A stretch of 64,000 nucleotides of DNA from an uncultured Pseudomonadota bacterium (GCA_903825645.1 CAIKBL010000025.1:1-64000); one strand, 5' to 3'. Counted from the first letter of the stretch, positions 44,956 through 54,967 are shown. Translations and numbers: made by a program. The notes: generated from the letters alone by a model not told the origin.

Positions 44956-45975
44956 TCATACAACGCTTCCTCCCAGACTGCCCGGTTCAGGTTTACTTGT
45001 CAGTACGACTCGCCCGATAACCTCGCGTGCCGCAAGAAGATCGAAAGCGTCTATCAATGACTCAAAGGGAAGAGCCGCATGAACATGAGGAGAAAACTGA
45101 CCACCACCGGCCAACTCAAGTAGCGCATTTTCGACGGCGACTCCGCCGGCTGGGTTCAACCGACCGTATTCTCCCGCACGGACCCCGACGATCGAGATTT
45201 GTTTGATCAGGGCGTAGTTAGCCGAAAGGGTGGGAATCCTCCCGCTCGCGAAACCGATCACAAGGAGACGACCAAAAGGCGCAATACAGTGCATTGATTC
45301 ATCGAAGAGATCCCCCCCCACGGGGTCATAAATGACGTTCGCGCCGCGCCCCCCTGTCAGGGCTTTCACTGACTGACGGATATTTTCGCTCCTCGAATTA
45401 ATAAGGTAATCCGCGCCTTTCGATTTCGCGATGGCCAGCTTTTCAGCCGTTGAAGCCGTCGCAATCACGATCGCGCCCAGCCGCTTGCCGAGCTCGACAG
45501 CGGCCAGTCCAACCCCGCCGCTGGCCCCATGTACCAGCAATGTCTCACCTGCAGTCAAGGCACCTCGTGGCACCAAGGCCACGTAAGCGGTTCGATAAGC
45601 CGTCATAAACGCAGCGCCAGCAGCAAAACCAAACGGAGGAGGCAATGGAAAACAGCTCGACTCCGGCACGCAGACCAATTCGGCATGCGCCCCGTAACGG
45701 ACGGACCCGATGACCCGATCACCGGGTTTAAATCGGGTAACCGCAGCCCCAGTCGCGCGCACGATACCAGCCGCCTCGCTACCTGGCGTAAAGGGTAGTG
45801 GCGGCTTAAGTTGATATAAGCCCTGAACCATCAACATCTCATGAAAGGCCACGGCGCATGCGCGCGTCTCAATGAGCACTTCATCGGCCGTCAGTACCGG
45901 TACTGGCAAGGTCTCAATGGCGAGGCGATGATAATCACCGAATGCGTGGCATCGGTAGGTACGATAGTGGTGCAT
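44956..45975 (-). CDS. Zinc-independent MDR oxidoreductase (NADPH:quinone reductase-like)
   Basis: The protein has 339 residues. The GroES-like N-domain contains FTPGSEAAGIVRATGAAV and FKPGDRVIG, and no zinc-binding cysteines are present. The Rossmann domain shows LLVHGASGGVGLAAVELGKR (about residues 145-164) and NVIYDPVGGDLFDES. It belongs to the quinone-oxidoreductase-like branch that reduces quinones or enones with NADPH. It is probably co-transcribed with the downstream LLM gene at 44025, which begins 127 bases later. Confidence 0.88.
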   Translation of the reverse strand: MHHYRTYRCHAFGDYHRLAIETLPVPVLTADEVLIETRACAVAFHEMLMVQGLYQLKPPLPFTPGSEAAGIVRATGAAVTRFKPGDRVIGSVRYGAHAELVCVPESSCFPLPPPFGFAAGAAFMTAYRTAYVALVPRGALTAGETLLVHGASGGVGLAAVELGKRLGAIVIATASTAEKLAIAKSKGADYLINSRSENIRQSVKALTGGRGANVIYDPVGGDLFDESMHCIAPFGRLLVIGFASGRIPTLSANYALIKQISIVGVRAGEYGRLNPAGGVAVENALLELAGGGQFSPHVHAALPFESLIDAFDLLAAREVIGRVVLTSKPEPGSLGGSVV

Positions 45976-46153
45976 TGGCGAAGTATACAGAGGCCTGTCG
46001 GTAAGAGCCTATCTAGAGCAGGTGCATCCGGTAGATTTCGACTGCCGTTTAAGATCCCTGGCGAAGACAATCCTGGTCGCCAGAGAGCGCGACAAATTCT
46101 CATTTGTTCCTGGGATCCGGTAAGCTGTGCGTTTTAGCTTGTGGAGCTTGCTC

Positions 46154-46636
46154 ATGATCCATCTTGCCGGTCCCGCCAACGCCCTCGCCGATCTCCTGAA
46201 AGCCCGAAAAGAGACTATTGCGGTGGCAGAGTCCTCGACCGGAGGACTGATTTCGGCAAGTCTTCTGGCTGTACCCGGCGCCTCCGCTTACTACCTCGGC
46301 GGCACTGTGATTTATACGATCAAGGCTCGTAACGAGTTGCTGGGCCTAAGTAAGGACGCCCTGAAGGCTCAGACACCACTCACCGAAGCCTACGTGTCAC
46401 TGTGCGCCCGAACTATCCGCGAAAAACTTGGCGCCACGTGGGGGCTGGCGGAGCTCGGCGCAACTGGACCCGCAGGTACGAGCTATGGCCATCCGCCCGG
46501 GATCTGTGTCCTTGCGATCGAAGGCCCCGTGTCGCTCACGCTAAGGATCGAGAACGGCTCGTCAGACCGCGAAGCAAACATGTGGGCATTTGCGCACGCT
46601 GGGCTTGATTTGCTGCATCAGGCGCTGCGGAGATAA
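46154..46636 (+). CDS. CinA C-terminal-like (PncC-type) amidohydrolase
   Basis: The protein has 160 residues, the size of the stand-alone nicotinamide-nucleotide amidase domain. It has TIAVAESSTGGLISASLLAV (the usual A-E-S-x-T-G-G motif), YYLGGTVIYTIKARNELLGL, TEAYVSLCARTIREK and ELGATGPAGTSYGHPPG. PncC proteins recycle NMN to nicotinic acid mononucleotide. This member lacks parts of the usual signature, so it may have drifted in function. The start at 46154 has a GGAG box; the MFS gene follows after 10 bases. Confidence 0.8.
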   Translation: MIHLAGPANALADLLKARKETIAVAESSTGGLISASLLAVPGASAYYLGGTVIYTIKARNELLGLSKDALKAQTPLTEAYVSLCARTIREKLGATWGLAELGATGPAGTSYGHPPGICVLAIEGPVSLTLRIENGSSDREANMWAFAHAGLDLLHQALRR

Positions 46637-46646
46637 GTCATCTGAC

Positions 46647-47876
46647 ATGACGCCCTTCGCCCGGCTGCGTGCGTTCACCGAGCAGCCTGATTTTTTGAGG
46701 TATGCCGCTGCCCGTTTTCTGGCTACGCTGGCCTGGCAGATGCTCGCAGTCGCTGTCGGGTGGCAGACCTATGCGGTCACGCATGACCCGCTTGCCCTCG
46801 GCTTGGTCGGAATGGTGCAATTTCTGCCTTTCTTCCTGCTCGTGCTGCCTGCAGGTCAAATCGCGGACCTCGCCGACAAGCGGTTTGTCCTCATCGGCGC
46901 TTATTTGTGCGAGGTCTTGAGCGCAGTCGTGCTGCTCTGGTTTTCGATCGGCGAGTTACGCGTCGCCTGGCCCATTTTCGTCGCAATGGCTTTTTTTGGC
47001 GCTGGTCGCGCATTCTGGATGCCAACAGGTCAGGCCATGACTCCCGCCTTAGTCCCGTCCGACCTATTCCCTCGTGCGGTAGCGCTAAATTCAACGCTAT
47101 ACCAGATTGCGACTATTGGCGGTCCTGCGGTTGGGGGGCTTCTTTATCTACTTGGACCGACTGTGGTTTACGGCTGCTCCGTTGTTTTATTGCTCCTCTC
47201 CACCACCCTAATCAGCCTGATACGCCCGGTCAAACCGGATATTGTGGCCCGCTGGCAACTGCGTGATACGGTGGAAGGGATCCGCTTCGTGTTACAAAAG
47301 AAAATTCTGCTCGGGGCAATTTCTCTTGATCTTTTTGCGGTATTTTTTGGCGGCGCAGCCGCCCTGCTACCCATGTTCGCCGCGGATATTCTTCACGTTG
47401 GCCCAGCCGGTCTCGGCATGCTCCGCACCGCACCCGGCGTGGGAGCAGTATTGATGGCGATCGTGCTGGCCTGGCATCCGATCTCACGCCACGTTGGACG
47501 CTGGATGTTCTTCGGCGTCGCGCTGTTTGGAATGGCAACTGTCGTTTTCAGCGCCTCGAGAACCTTCCTGATTTCGCTCATTGCGCTCATTGCGCTCGGC
47601 GCAGGTGATATGGTGAGCGTCTACGTGCGGCACATGCTGGTGCAACTCGAAACCCCCAACGCGCTGCGCGGCCGTGTCAGCGCCGTTAGCAGCATCTTCA
47701 TCGGTTCTTCAAATGAACTCGGCGAGTTCGAATCAGGCGTTACCACGAAGTTGATGGGCCTAGTTCCCGCCGTCTTGTTCGGCGGCGTAATGACGTTGGT
47801 CGTGGTGGCGGGATTCTTGCTGATTTTCCCTAGCTTACGCCGCATGGATCGCTTCCCGCCGGCACGGCGGTACTGA
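46647..47876 (+). CDS. MFS transporter (enterobactin-exporter-like MFS_3)
   Basis: The protein has 409 residues with about 11-12 hydrophobic segments. Typical MFS features are VGMVQFLPFFLLVLPAGQIA followed by DLADKRFVL (loop 2-3 motif) and GAGRAFWMPTGQAMTPALVP. The family includes exporters of siderophores and drugs. Located in the inner membrane. Co-transcribed with the CinA-like gene. Substrate unknown. Confidence 0.88.
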   Translation: MTPFARLRAFTEQPDFLRYAAARFLATLAWQMLAVAVGWQTYAVTHDPLALGLVGMVQFLPFFLLVLPAGQIADLADKRFVLIGAYLCEVLSAVVLLWFSIGELRVAWPIFVAMAFFGAGRAFWMPTGQAMTPALVPSDLFPRAVALNSTLYQIATIGGPAVGGLLYLLGPTVVYGCSVVLLLLSTTLISLIRPVKPDIVARWQLRDTVEGIRFVLQKKILLGAISLDLFAVFFGGAAALLPMFAADILHVGPAGLGMLRTAPGVGAVLMAIVLAWHPISRHVGRWMFFGVALFGMATVVFSASRTFLISLIALIALGAGDMVSVYVRHMLVQLETPNALRGRVSAVSSIFIGSSNELGEFESGVTTKLMGLVPAVLFGGVMTLVVVAGFLLIFPSLRRMDRFPPARRY

Positions 47877-47878
47877 AA

Positions 47879-48925
47879 TCATACCAAGGTCGGATCCAGA
47901 ATAACCTTGCACGCCGTCTTGTCCGTTTTCAAGGTTTCGAATGCCGCTGGCAAGTCTGTAAAACTGACCGTCCGCGTCAGCAACGGCGACGGATCGATTC
48001 TCCCTCGGTCCATTAGGTCGATCGTAATTTCAAAATCCTGACGTCGATACATAAAAACATAGTTAATCTGCAGCTCTTTACTGATCGCCTTAACCGGCAA
48101 GATAGTATCTAGCGCCATGCACACGCCCACCACCACCACTCGGCCACCAGCCGGACAGTAATCCATTGCCAATTGCTGCGCCCCCGGAATACCGATGCAT
48201 TCGAGCACAACATCCGGGCGAGCGCCCGTCTCTCGTTTGAAGCATTCGATCACGTTTGACCGGGTGGCATCAATCGTCGCCGTCGCGCCGATTTTTTCCG
48301 CGAGCGCGAGACGGGCAGCAACCTTGTCACAAACCACGATGTGCTGAGCGCCAAAGTATCGACACCAAAGGGCTACCGCCAATCCGATAGGCCCCGCACC
48401 CAGTACGAGGACACGTGCGCCGGGTGAAAGGCGCGCAATATGGACAGCATGCAGGGCCACGGCCAGCGGTTCTACCAGTGCGCCACGGAACCAATCCACG
48501 CCGGCGGGCAACGGTAGTGCTTCAGCCGCGCCTACCCGCATGTATTCGGCGTATGCACCGGGCAAATCTCCGAGCCCACAATAATTTACGCGTGCGCACC
48601 GATGACCGGCGCCACTCAGACAACTCTGGCAAGTCCCACAACCGATAAAGGGCAATGCCGTCACTCTATCTCCTGTACGAAAACGATTTTCTGCACCTTT
48701 GCCAACCTCCACGACCTCGCCACAGAATTCATGTCCCATGACAGTGCCGGTCGGCAAAGGACGCATACCCCCACTGGCCTCGTGCACCTCCGCCATGTGG
48801 AGATCTGAGCCGCAGATCCCGCAGCCTCTAATCTGGACGATTAAATCCGCCCCCTGGCACCGGGGCGGTTTAAGTGTGGTGATGGCCAGTGCCTCACCCG
48901 GGCGTTGAAAGATTGCTGCGCGCAT
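47879..48925 (-). CDS. Zinc-dependent alcohol dehydrogenase (Tdh-like MDR)
   Basis: The protein has 348 residues. The catalytic zinc site is seen in GCGICGSDLHMAE and VMGHEFCGEVVEVG. The structural zinc loop is partly kept (FIGCGTCQSCLSGAGHRC). The NAD-binding loop is VLGAGPIGLAVALWCRYFG. It resembles threonine/butanediol/sorbitol dehydrogenase-type MDR enzymes that oxidise a secondary alcohol. It ends 2 bases from the convergent MFS gene stop. Confidence 0.9.
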   Translation of the reverse strand: MRAAIFQRPGEALAITTLKPPRCQGADLIVQIRGCGICGSDLHMAEVHEASGGMRPLPTGTVMGHEFCGEVVEVGKGAENRFRTGDRVTALPFIGCGTCQSCLSGAGHRCARVNYCGLGDLPGAYAEYMRVGAAEALPLPAGVDWFRGALVEPLAVALHAVHIARLSPGARVLVLGAGPIGLAVALWCRYFGAQHIVVCDKVAARLALAEKIGATATIDATRSNVIECFKRETGARPDVVLECIGIPGAQQLAMDYCPAGGRVVVVGVCMALDTILPVKAISKELQINYVFMYRRQDFEITIDLMDRGRIDPSPLLTRTVSFTDLPAAFETLKTDKTACKVILDPTLV

Positions 48926-49056
48926 GGGAATTCCTTGGAAATGAACCGTCCAAAAATATTGCTCTTCCGCTCACCTGACGCCGTAGCCGGTTCGTCATGA
49001 CGGGTGCTGACATCTCGCGTACACTGCGTCTATCGTACTGACCGGAACGTTATCAC

Positions 49057-49989
49057 ATGCCTGTACATCCGCAATGCGCGGCGCTCATCGAGACCGCAGC
49101 ACGCGTAGGAACGCCCTTGGCTGCGCCCGATCATCACATGGTCCGCGCCGGATACGAGGCGGGAACAGCGGCATTTGCATACGACTCAGGACCGCTGACC
49201 GTGACGGACACGACCTTCGCGGGGCCTGCCGGTCCGATCGGTGTTCGCGTGTACCGCCCGGCGGGTAAGACCGAAGTCTTGCCCGCGCTCGTTTTCTACC
49301 ATGGTGGCGGCTGGGTCGTCGGTTCACTCGACTCACATGACCATCTGTGTCGCCATCTCGCGGATGGTGCCGGGATCGTCGTTCTGGCTATCGACTACCG
49401 CCTGGCACCCGAACATCCCTTCCCGGCGGCATTGGAAGACAGCATAGCGGCCATGCAATGGGCTGCGGACGCGGCTGAAACGTTGCGGATTGACCCACGC
49501 AGGATCGCCGTTGCGGGCGACTCCGCAGGGGGCGAACTCGCCGCCTGCGTGACAGTGGCCCTGCGCGACACCGGTGGTCCTGACATACGTTTCCAGATCC
49601 TGATGTACCCCGTGTGCGATCTGCTCGCAGATAACTCTTCGATTCGCGACAACGCTGAAGGCTATTTACTCACGGTCGCCGTCTATCACAAGATGTGCCT
49701 GTGGTATCAGCCCGATCGCAGCCAGTGGGGCGATCCGCGGATTTCGCCGCAACGCGCTGAGAGTCATCGTGGGCTACCTGCTGCGTTGGTACAAACCGCC
49801 GAATTTGATCCCCTCCGGGACGAGGGGCTTACCTATGCCGAAACATTGCGAAGCGCGGGAGTCCCTGTTGAATACCAATGCTACGCAGGGATGATTCACG
49901 GTTTCGCTCGCATGGGGGGGAAGGTTGATGATGGGAAGACTGCACTGGACGACGCCGTTGCCGCCTTGAAAAAAATCTTTTTTTCCTAA
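49057..49989 (+). CDS. HSL-family alpha/beta hydrolase (esterase)
   Basis: The protein has 310 residues. The hormone-sensitive-lipase signature FYHGGGWVVGS forms the oxyanion hole (about residues 79-89). The nucleophile Ser lies in VAGDSAGGELAA (about 152-163), Asp in AEFDPLRDEG and His in MIHGFARMGG. It hydrolyses short acyl or aryl esters, expected in the cytosol. It is divergent from the alcohol dehydrogenase gene and stands alone. Confidence 0.92.
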   Translation: MPVHPQCAALIETAARVGTPLAAPDHHMVRAGYEAGTAAFAYDSGPLTVTDTTFAGPAGPIGVRVYRPAGKTEVLPALVFYHGGGWVVGSLDSHDHLCRHLADGAGIVVLAIDYRLAPEHPFPAALEDSIAAMQWAADAAETLRIDPRRIAVAGDSAGGELAACVTVALRDTGGPDIRFQILMYPVCDLLADNSSIRDNAEGYLLTVAVYHKMCLWYQPDRSQWGDPRISPQRAESHRGLPAALVQTAEFDPLRDEGLTYAETLRSAGVPVEYQCYAGMIHGFARMGGKVDDGKTALDDAVAALKKIFFS

Positions 49990-50121
49990 CCTCTATTTTT
50001 TGACGTCACGGCCCGCAAGTGGACCACGCTACTTAAGCGCAGTCCGCGGGAAGACGCCCCCTGAACTGGCTTTATGGTGAACTCACCTAGCCGCAAAAAT
50101 CTGCTCCGGAGTAGCACACTG

Positions 50122-51705
50122 ATGCTAGAACCTTTGTCCTTTGAGAATCGCTTCACCCGAGAACTTCCCGGCGATCCGGAAGCCACCAATTTTCGTCGCC
50201 AGGTCGAGAATGCCTGTTATTCCCGTGTGAACCCGACACCCGTCGCTGCACCTGTGCTCGTCGCCTACGCAGAGGAGGTTGCAGCGCTGCTCGGTCTGTC
50301 ACCAGCATCTTGCGAGACCGCCGCATTCACCTCTGTATTCAGTGGGAATCAGCTCCTCCCAGGGATGGATCCGTTCGCCATGTGTTACGGGGGACATCAA
50401 TTCGGTAATTGGGCAGGCCAACTCGGCGACGGGCGAGCGATTGTGCTTGGTGAGGTTGTGACGCAACGCGGAGAGCGCTGGGCGCTGCAACTCAAAGGAG
50501 CCGGACCGACACCGTATTCTCGCGGCGCAGACGGTCTGGCAGTGTTGCGCTCTTCTGTCCGAGAATTTCTATGCAGTGAGGCCATGCACCATCTTGGGGT
50601 GCCCACCACGCGCGCCCTCAGTTTGATCACAACGGGTGAATCCGTCATGAGGGACATGTTCTACGACGGGAATGCTGGCCCCGAACCAGGAGCAATCGTC
50701 TGTCGGGTCGCGCCAAGCTTCACCCGCTTCGGGAATTTCGAAATCCTCGCGGCCCGCGGCGATACCGATCTGTTACGCCGGTTGGTCCGTTACACCATAG
50801 AGACCGATTTTCCGGGACTGGGAACCCCCAGCACCGGAACCATCCTGACCTGGCTCAGGGAAGTGTGTCGCCGAACAGCGGTCATGGTCGCGCACTGGAT
50901 GCGTGTCGGATTTGTCCATGGCGTCATGAACACGGACAACATGTCCATCCTTGGCCTGACTATCGATTATGGACCCTATGGCTGGCTGGAAAATTTCGAT
51001 CCCGGTTGGACGCCGAACACCACGGATGCTGAGAACCGACGGTATCGCTTCGGAGCCCAGCCACAAATTGCGCTCTGGAATCTCGTCAAGCTGGCTAACG
51101 CACTCTACCCTTTGATTAATGCGGTCGAGCCACTTCAAGAAGCACTCGAAGCCTACCATGTGGCCTTCGATGAGGCCTGGCAGCAGACCGTCGCGGATAA
51201 ACTCGGTTTGCGGCGCTTCGATCCGGCGACCGATAGGGAGCTAATCGATGATCTCCATGCCATCTTGCAGATGACAGAAACCGACATGACGATTTTTTAT
51301 CGACGCCTGAGCGATCCCAGAGTAACGGTCGATGCCTCAGATGAACACTTGCTTGACGCACTTGCAGACGCGTATTACCTGCCAGAGTCGCTCACACCCG
51401 AGATTGAGGCCGCGACGCTAACGTGGATGCGCCAATATCTGGCACGGATCGCCCAAGACGGCGAAGATGATGAGGTACGCCGTGCCACGATGAACCGCGC
51501 AAACCCCAAGTACGTGCTGCGCAATTATTTGGCACAAATGGCTATCGATAAAGCCGCGACGGGTGATGCCACGTTAATCCACGAACTACTCGATGTACTC
51601 CGGCATCCGTATGATGAGCAGCCACACCGCGAAAAATATGCGGTAAAACGCCCTGAATGGGCTCGCCATCGACCCGGATGTTCAATGCTGTCCTGTAGCT
51701 CCTGA
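50122..51705 (+). CDS. selO: SelO protein adenylyltransferase (YdiU)
   Basis: The protein has 527 residues from ATG 50122, matching the SelO start; an in-frame ATG at 50074 would add 16 residues. The pseudokinase-like core has YGGHQFGNWAGQLGDGRAI, LQLKGAGPTPYSRGADGLAV and GFVHGVMNTDNMSILGLTID, all hallmark SelO segments for flipped ATP binding and AMP transfer to protein hydroxyls. The C-terminus ends RPGCSMLSCSS, where Cys replaces the selenocysteine of many eukaryotic homologues. The role in E. coli is AMPylation linked to oxidative stress. Confidence 0.93.
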   Translation: MLEPLSFENRFTRELPGDPEATNFRRQVENACYSRVNPTPVAAPVLVAYAEEVAALLGLSPASCETAAFTSVFSGNQLLPGMDPFAMCYGGHQFGNWAGQLGDGRAIVLGEVVTQRGERWALQLKGAGPTPYSRGADGLAVLRSSVREFLCSEAMHHLGVPTTRALSLITTGESVMRDMFYDGNAGPEPGAIVCRVAPSFTRFGNFEILAARGDTDLLRRLVRYTIETDFPGLGTPSTGTILTWLREVCRRTAVMVAHWMRVGFVHGVMNTDNMSILGLTIDYGPYGWLENFDPGWTPNTTDAENRRYRFGAQPQIALWNLVKLANALYPLINAVEPLQEALEAYHVAFDEAWQQTVADKLGLRRFDPATDRELIDDLHAILQMTETDMTIFYRRLSDPRVTVDASDEHLLDALADAYYLPESLTPEIEAATLTWMRQYLARIAQDGEDDEVRRATMNRANPKYVLRNYLAQMAIDKAATGDATLIHELLDVLRHPYDEQPHREKYAVKRPEWARHRPGCSMLSCSS

Positions 51706-51927
51706 CGGTTGAGTTCGCGCTGCTCACCCGCGAGGTCGCCGTCACGATAACGGCGACTGCGGCCCGAGCGTGAGCAGTCGCGCTCACGCCAGCGCCGGCT
51801 TGGTTTCCTTCAGGATCATCTGTGCTCACTCTATCAAACGGGCTTCGGTACAAGCTCGTCATCGATTTTTTACTCAGCAGCATGCTCCGGAGAGCCCAAT
51901 ATAAGTCCTGTCTTCCAGCTATCCTTC

Positions 51928-52748
51928 GTGATCGCGCCACTAGCCTGTTTTGGTGACACGGCGGGACCCATCGAACATCGGTTCTATCCGTTGACTTCAG
52001 GACGCAACACGATGCGCCCGCCACTGCGTTACGAGTCGCTACCGATTCACGACGCCCGCTTGATCGCTGCAACGCTCGATATCGATGCGCATGGATTCGA
52101 GCTGCATAAAGTGCCTACGGTGTTCACTGAATTCTATGAAGACGCGTTGGTGCGGCGAAACTATTATCCGGAAGTGGCGACTTTCCTCAAGCACGCACTG
52201 CGGGTTACTGAAGTGCTGGTGTTCGATCACAATACCCGGAGTGCTATCCGCGCAGCACGGGGAGATCCGGCGTGAGGTTGCCCGTTGAGGCCGTGCACAA
52301 TGACTACACGGAGGGAACCGGGCCGCGGCGCGCGCAAGAAATCTTGGCTGCCTTGGGGCGACTGGATTTGCTGGGCCATCGCTCAGCATTCGTCAACCTA
52401 TGGCGCCCGATCATGGGCCCTGTTCACGACGTGCCACTCGCGGTTTGTGACGCACGCCGTGTCAAGCCAACTGATATTGTGGACACTCCCATTCACCACC
52501 ATGCCGAGCAGGAACTGAGCAAACCGCGTCACAGCGGTGAAATCCAATCGGCCCGCTTCAGCGCCGCACATGTTTGGTACTACTTCTCGGAAATCCGGCC
52601 CGAGGAGGGACTACTCATTAAGTGCTATGACGCACCTGGCTTGGGCCGCGCCAGGTTCGTGTCCCATATGGGTTTCCGCAACCTCGCATATCCGAAACAC
52701 TTCACGCCACGCGAAAGTATCGAAGCGCGCACGCCCGTGGTGTACTGA
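51928..52748 (+). pseudogene. CmcJ/NvfI-family oxygenase-like gene split by a frameshift
   Basis: The first frame (GTG 51928 to TGA 52275) encodes RYESLPIHDARLIAATLDID, FHD-type segments FTEFYEDALVRRNYYPEVA and VLVFDHNTRSAIRAARGD. The second (GTG 52272 to 52748) continues PVEAVHNDYTEGTGPRRAQE, FVNLWRPIMGPVHDVPLAVC, HVWYYFSEIRPEEGLLIKCY and HMGFRNLAYPKHFTPRESIE. Joined by one missing G around 52272 they make a normal protein of about 273 residues of the CmcJ/NvfI (AsaB, GA4-desaturase-like) family. The two frames overlap as GTGA, so separate translation of both halves is also conceivable. Confidence 0.82.
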
Positions 52749-52866
52749 ACGCGGAGCCAACATTTGACCAAGGTCAAGAGACTGCGCGGAAATCAGCAAC
52801 TTCTACTGCGATCACCCCGCTGCGTGACTATCATGGAAGTAACCGGTTAATTGCAATAAAGCTGGC

Positions 52867-54135
52867 ATGAAATTTCATTGGTTCAATTTGATGCCTTGGC
52901 CTCATTTACCCGATGATTTCACTACCCGTTATCGTAGTGTCTGGGTAGATGTGGATTCTCGGTTATTCGACGCTCGCAAAGCCAACCAGGTTTACAACGA
53001 TTACCTCGATTTACTCGAATTTGCCGAAGAGCTGGGTTACGACGGCCTGGGCATCAACGAGCACCATCAGAACGCCTACGGCCTGATGCCCTCCCCTCAA
53101 CTGATGGCGGCAACCCTTGCTCGTCGTACCCGGGACGCCTCTATTCTGCTCCTCGGACAATCCCTCGCGCTCTACGATCCGCCTACCCGCGTCGCCGAAG
53201 AAATGGCGATGATTGACTGCATCTCAGGCGGGCGTCTGATTTCCGGCTTCCCGGTAGGCAGTTCAATGGACGATAACTATGCTTGTGGCGTCAATCCGGC
53301 GACCCTGCGCGAGAAATATCTCGAAGCCCACGATCTGGTCAAACGGGCTTGGGCAGATCCGGACGTTTTTGCCTGGAACGGGAAACACTACAAGTTACGC
53401 TACGTGAACCTCTGGCCCCGTCCGATTCAGACACCCCCGCCCATCTGGATCCCGGGCGGAGGATCCATTGAGACATGGGATTTCTGTGCGGCTCACCACT
53501 ACAACTACAGCTATCTTTCCTTTCAAGGGTACGTTCGGGGCGCGCAGCTAATGGAAGGTTTCTGGCGACGTATGGAGACCTTGGGTCAGGAATTCAACCC
53601 TTATCAGGCTGCATTTGCGCAGCAAATCTGCGTCGCCGAAACGGATGCCGAAGCCCAACGACTATACGAAAAGCATGCGCGCTACTTTTTCTCACGGTGT
53701 CTTCATGTCCACCCGGGATTTGCCGACGCGCCCGGTTATCCGACCGAGGCGACGATTCGGGCAGGACTCACCTCCCAAATGGCCGGACAGTCTTCCGCCC
53801 TCAACCAAGCAACCACCCTGAGCTGGCGGGAGATGATTGATCTCGGTTTCTTGGTGGCCGGTAGTGTCGACAGCGTTTGCGAACAAATAGAAAAGCTCGC
53901 ACTGGGTCTTAAGTGTGGCCATTTAGTTTGCCTGCTCCACTTCGGCGACATGCCGAACGAACTGTGTCGCTATTCCAGCGAACTATTCGCGCGTCGGGTC
54001 ATACCCAAGACTCGTCCTTTCTGGGATGAGTACACCGATCACTGGTCACCGCAGCCGATGCCGCGAGAAACCCGCGCAGTGCCGCGTGCGCCAAGTCGTG
54101 GCGCGCCCAATGGATCGGCCAAAACAACGCCGTAG
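52867..54135 (+). CDS. LLM-class flavin-dependent monooxygenase (module B)
   Basis: The protein has 422 residues and is paralogous to the protein at 40145-41455. Shared features are FNLMPWPHLPDD at the start, YDGLGINEHHQNAYGLMPSP, RVAEEMAMIDCISGGRLISG and PPIWIPGGGSIETWDFCAAH. It is presumably FMNH2- and oxygen-dependent. It is followed 17 bases later by an alpha/beta hydrolase, so this is a second LLM-hydrolase module with the gene order reversed relative to module A. Confidence 0.9.
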   Translation: MKFHWFNLMPWPHLPDDFTTRYRSVWVDVDSRLFDARKANQVYNDYLDLLEFAEELGYDGLGINEHHQNAYGLMPSPQLMAATLARRTRDASILLLGQSLALYDPPTRVAEEMAMIDCISGGRLISGFPVGSSMDDNYACGVNPATLREKYLEAHDLVKRAWADPDVFAWNGKHYKLRYVNLWPRPIQTPPPIWIPGGGSIETWDFCAAHHYNYSYLSFQGYVRGAQLMEGFWRRMETLGQEFNPYQAAFAQQICVAETDAEAQRLYEKHARYFFSRCLHVHPGFADAPGYPTEATIRAGLTSQMAGQSSALNQATTLSWREMIDLGFLVAGSVDSVCEQIEKLALGLKCGHLVCLLHFGDMPNELCRYSSELFARRVIPKTRPFWDEYTDHWSPQPMPRETRAVPRAPSRGAPNGSAKTTP

Positions 54136-54152
54136 GTTGCAGCGGAGAGAAC

Positions 54153-54950
54153 ATGATGGAATTTCGGCAACTCATAACAATCGGTGGTCTGACCGTCCAT
54201 TACGCACGTGCCGGACAGGGACAACCCCTGCTCTTCCTGCATGGCATGCTTGGGCTAGTGGCGTTCGATTCGGCCTTTTCCTTTTTAGCCGAGAAATTTG
54301 ATGTCATTGCCCCGTGGGCACCAGGTTGGGGGCCCGCAAAGGATGATCTGGACCGCATGGACCCTGGCCCTCTTGACCTGACCCTACACCATTGCGACTT
54401 ACTTGATGCGCTGCAGCTCAAACGGACTCATCTAGCCGGTACCAGTGTCGGGGCGTGGATGGCCGCAGAGTTGGCGGCGATCGCACCCGCTCGTGTGGAA
54501 TGTCTGGTACTGGTGAACCCGCTGGGTCTTTGGCTGGACGACACGCCCGGCGAAGATCCGTTCGCCGTCCATCCCGGGATGCCATCGGAAATACTCTTTT
54601 CCGCCCCCGGGCTCCGCAAAAAATACATTTTGGAAGGCAGAGACAAAGTTGACGCCCACGTCGACGAATTACTCGCTCTTCGCGCCAGTGCTAAATTTCT
54701 TTGGCCCATTCCAGATACGGGGATCAGCAGACGGCTACATCGGATAAAAGCGCCTACGCTCGTGGTTACCAGCGCATTGGATCGAATAGTACCCGCCCCC
54801 TACGGTCCTACTTGGCAAGCCGGCATCGTCGGCTCGCAATACATGGAATTAGTGGGAACGGGACACGTACCCGAGATGGAGCGTCCTGCGGTTTTTGCGA
54901 CCGTCGTATCTCAATTTATCCTTGCGCAACCCCAGACGCGGGCTTCCTGA
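54153..54950 (+). CDS. Alpha/beta hydrolase (module B)
   Basis: The protein has 265 residues. The triad is Ser in LAGTSVGAWMAAEL (about residue 97; the nucleophile elbow is G-T-S-V-G), Asp in VTSALDRIVPAPYG and His in GTGHVPEMERP. The oxyanion segment is FLHGMLGLVAFD. A GGAGAG box precedes the ATG. It resembles the hydrolase at 39318-40148 in length and in the C-terminal E-R-P ending. It is probably coupled functionally to the LLM enzyme before it. Confidence 0.88.
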   Translation: MMEFRQLITIGGLTVHYARAGQGQPLLFLHGMLGLVAFDSAFSFLAEKFDVIAPWAPGWGPAKDDLDRMDPGPLDLTLHHCDLLDALQLKRTHLAGTSVGAWMAAELAAIAPARVECLVLVNPLGLWLDDTPGEDPFAVHPGMPSEILFSAPGLRKKYILEGRDKVDAHVDELLALRASAKFLWPIPDTGISRRLHRIKAPTLVVTSALDRIVPAPYGPTWQAGIVGSQYMELVGTGHVPEMERPAVFATVVSQFILAQPQTRAS

Positions 54951-54967
54951 TCAGCGTTACCCGAGGC

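Noticed and set aside
51542..52072. Minus-strand 176-codon frame over the selO end
   Set aside because: Overlaps the well-conserved selO C-terminus and the CmcJ-like gene; composition is that of an antisense shadow.
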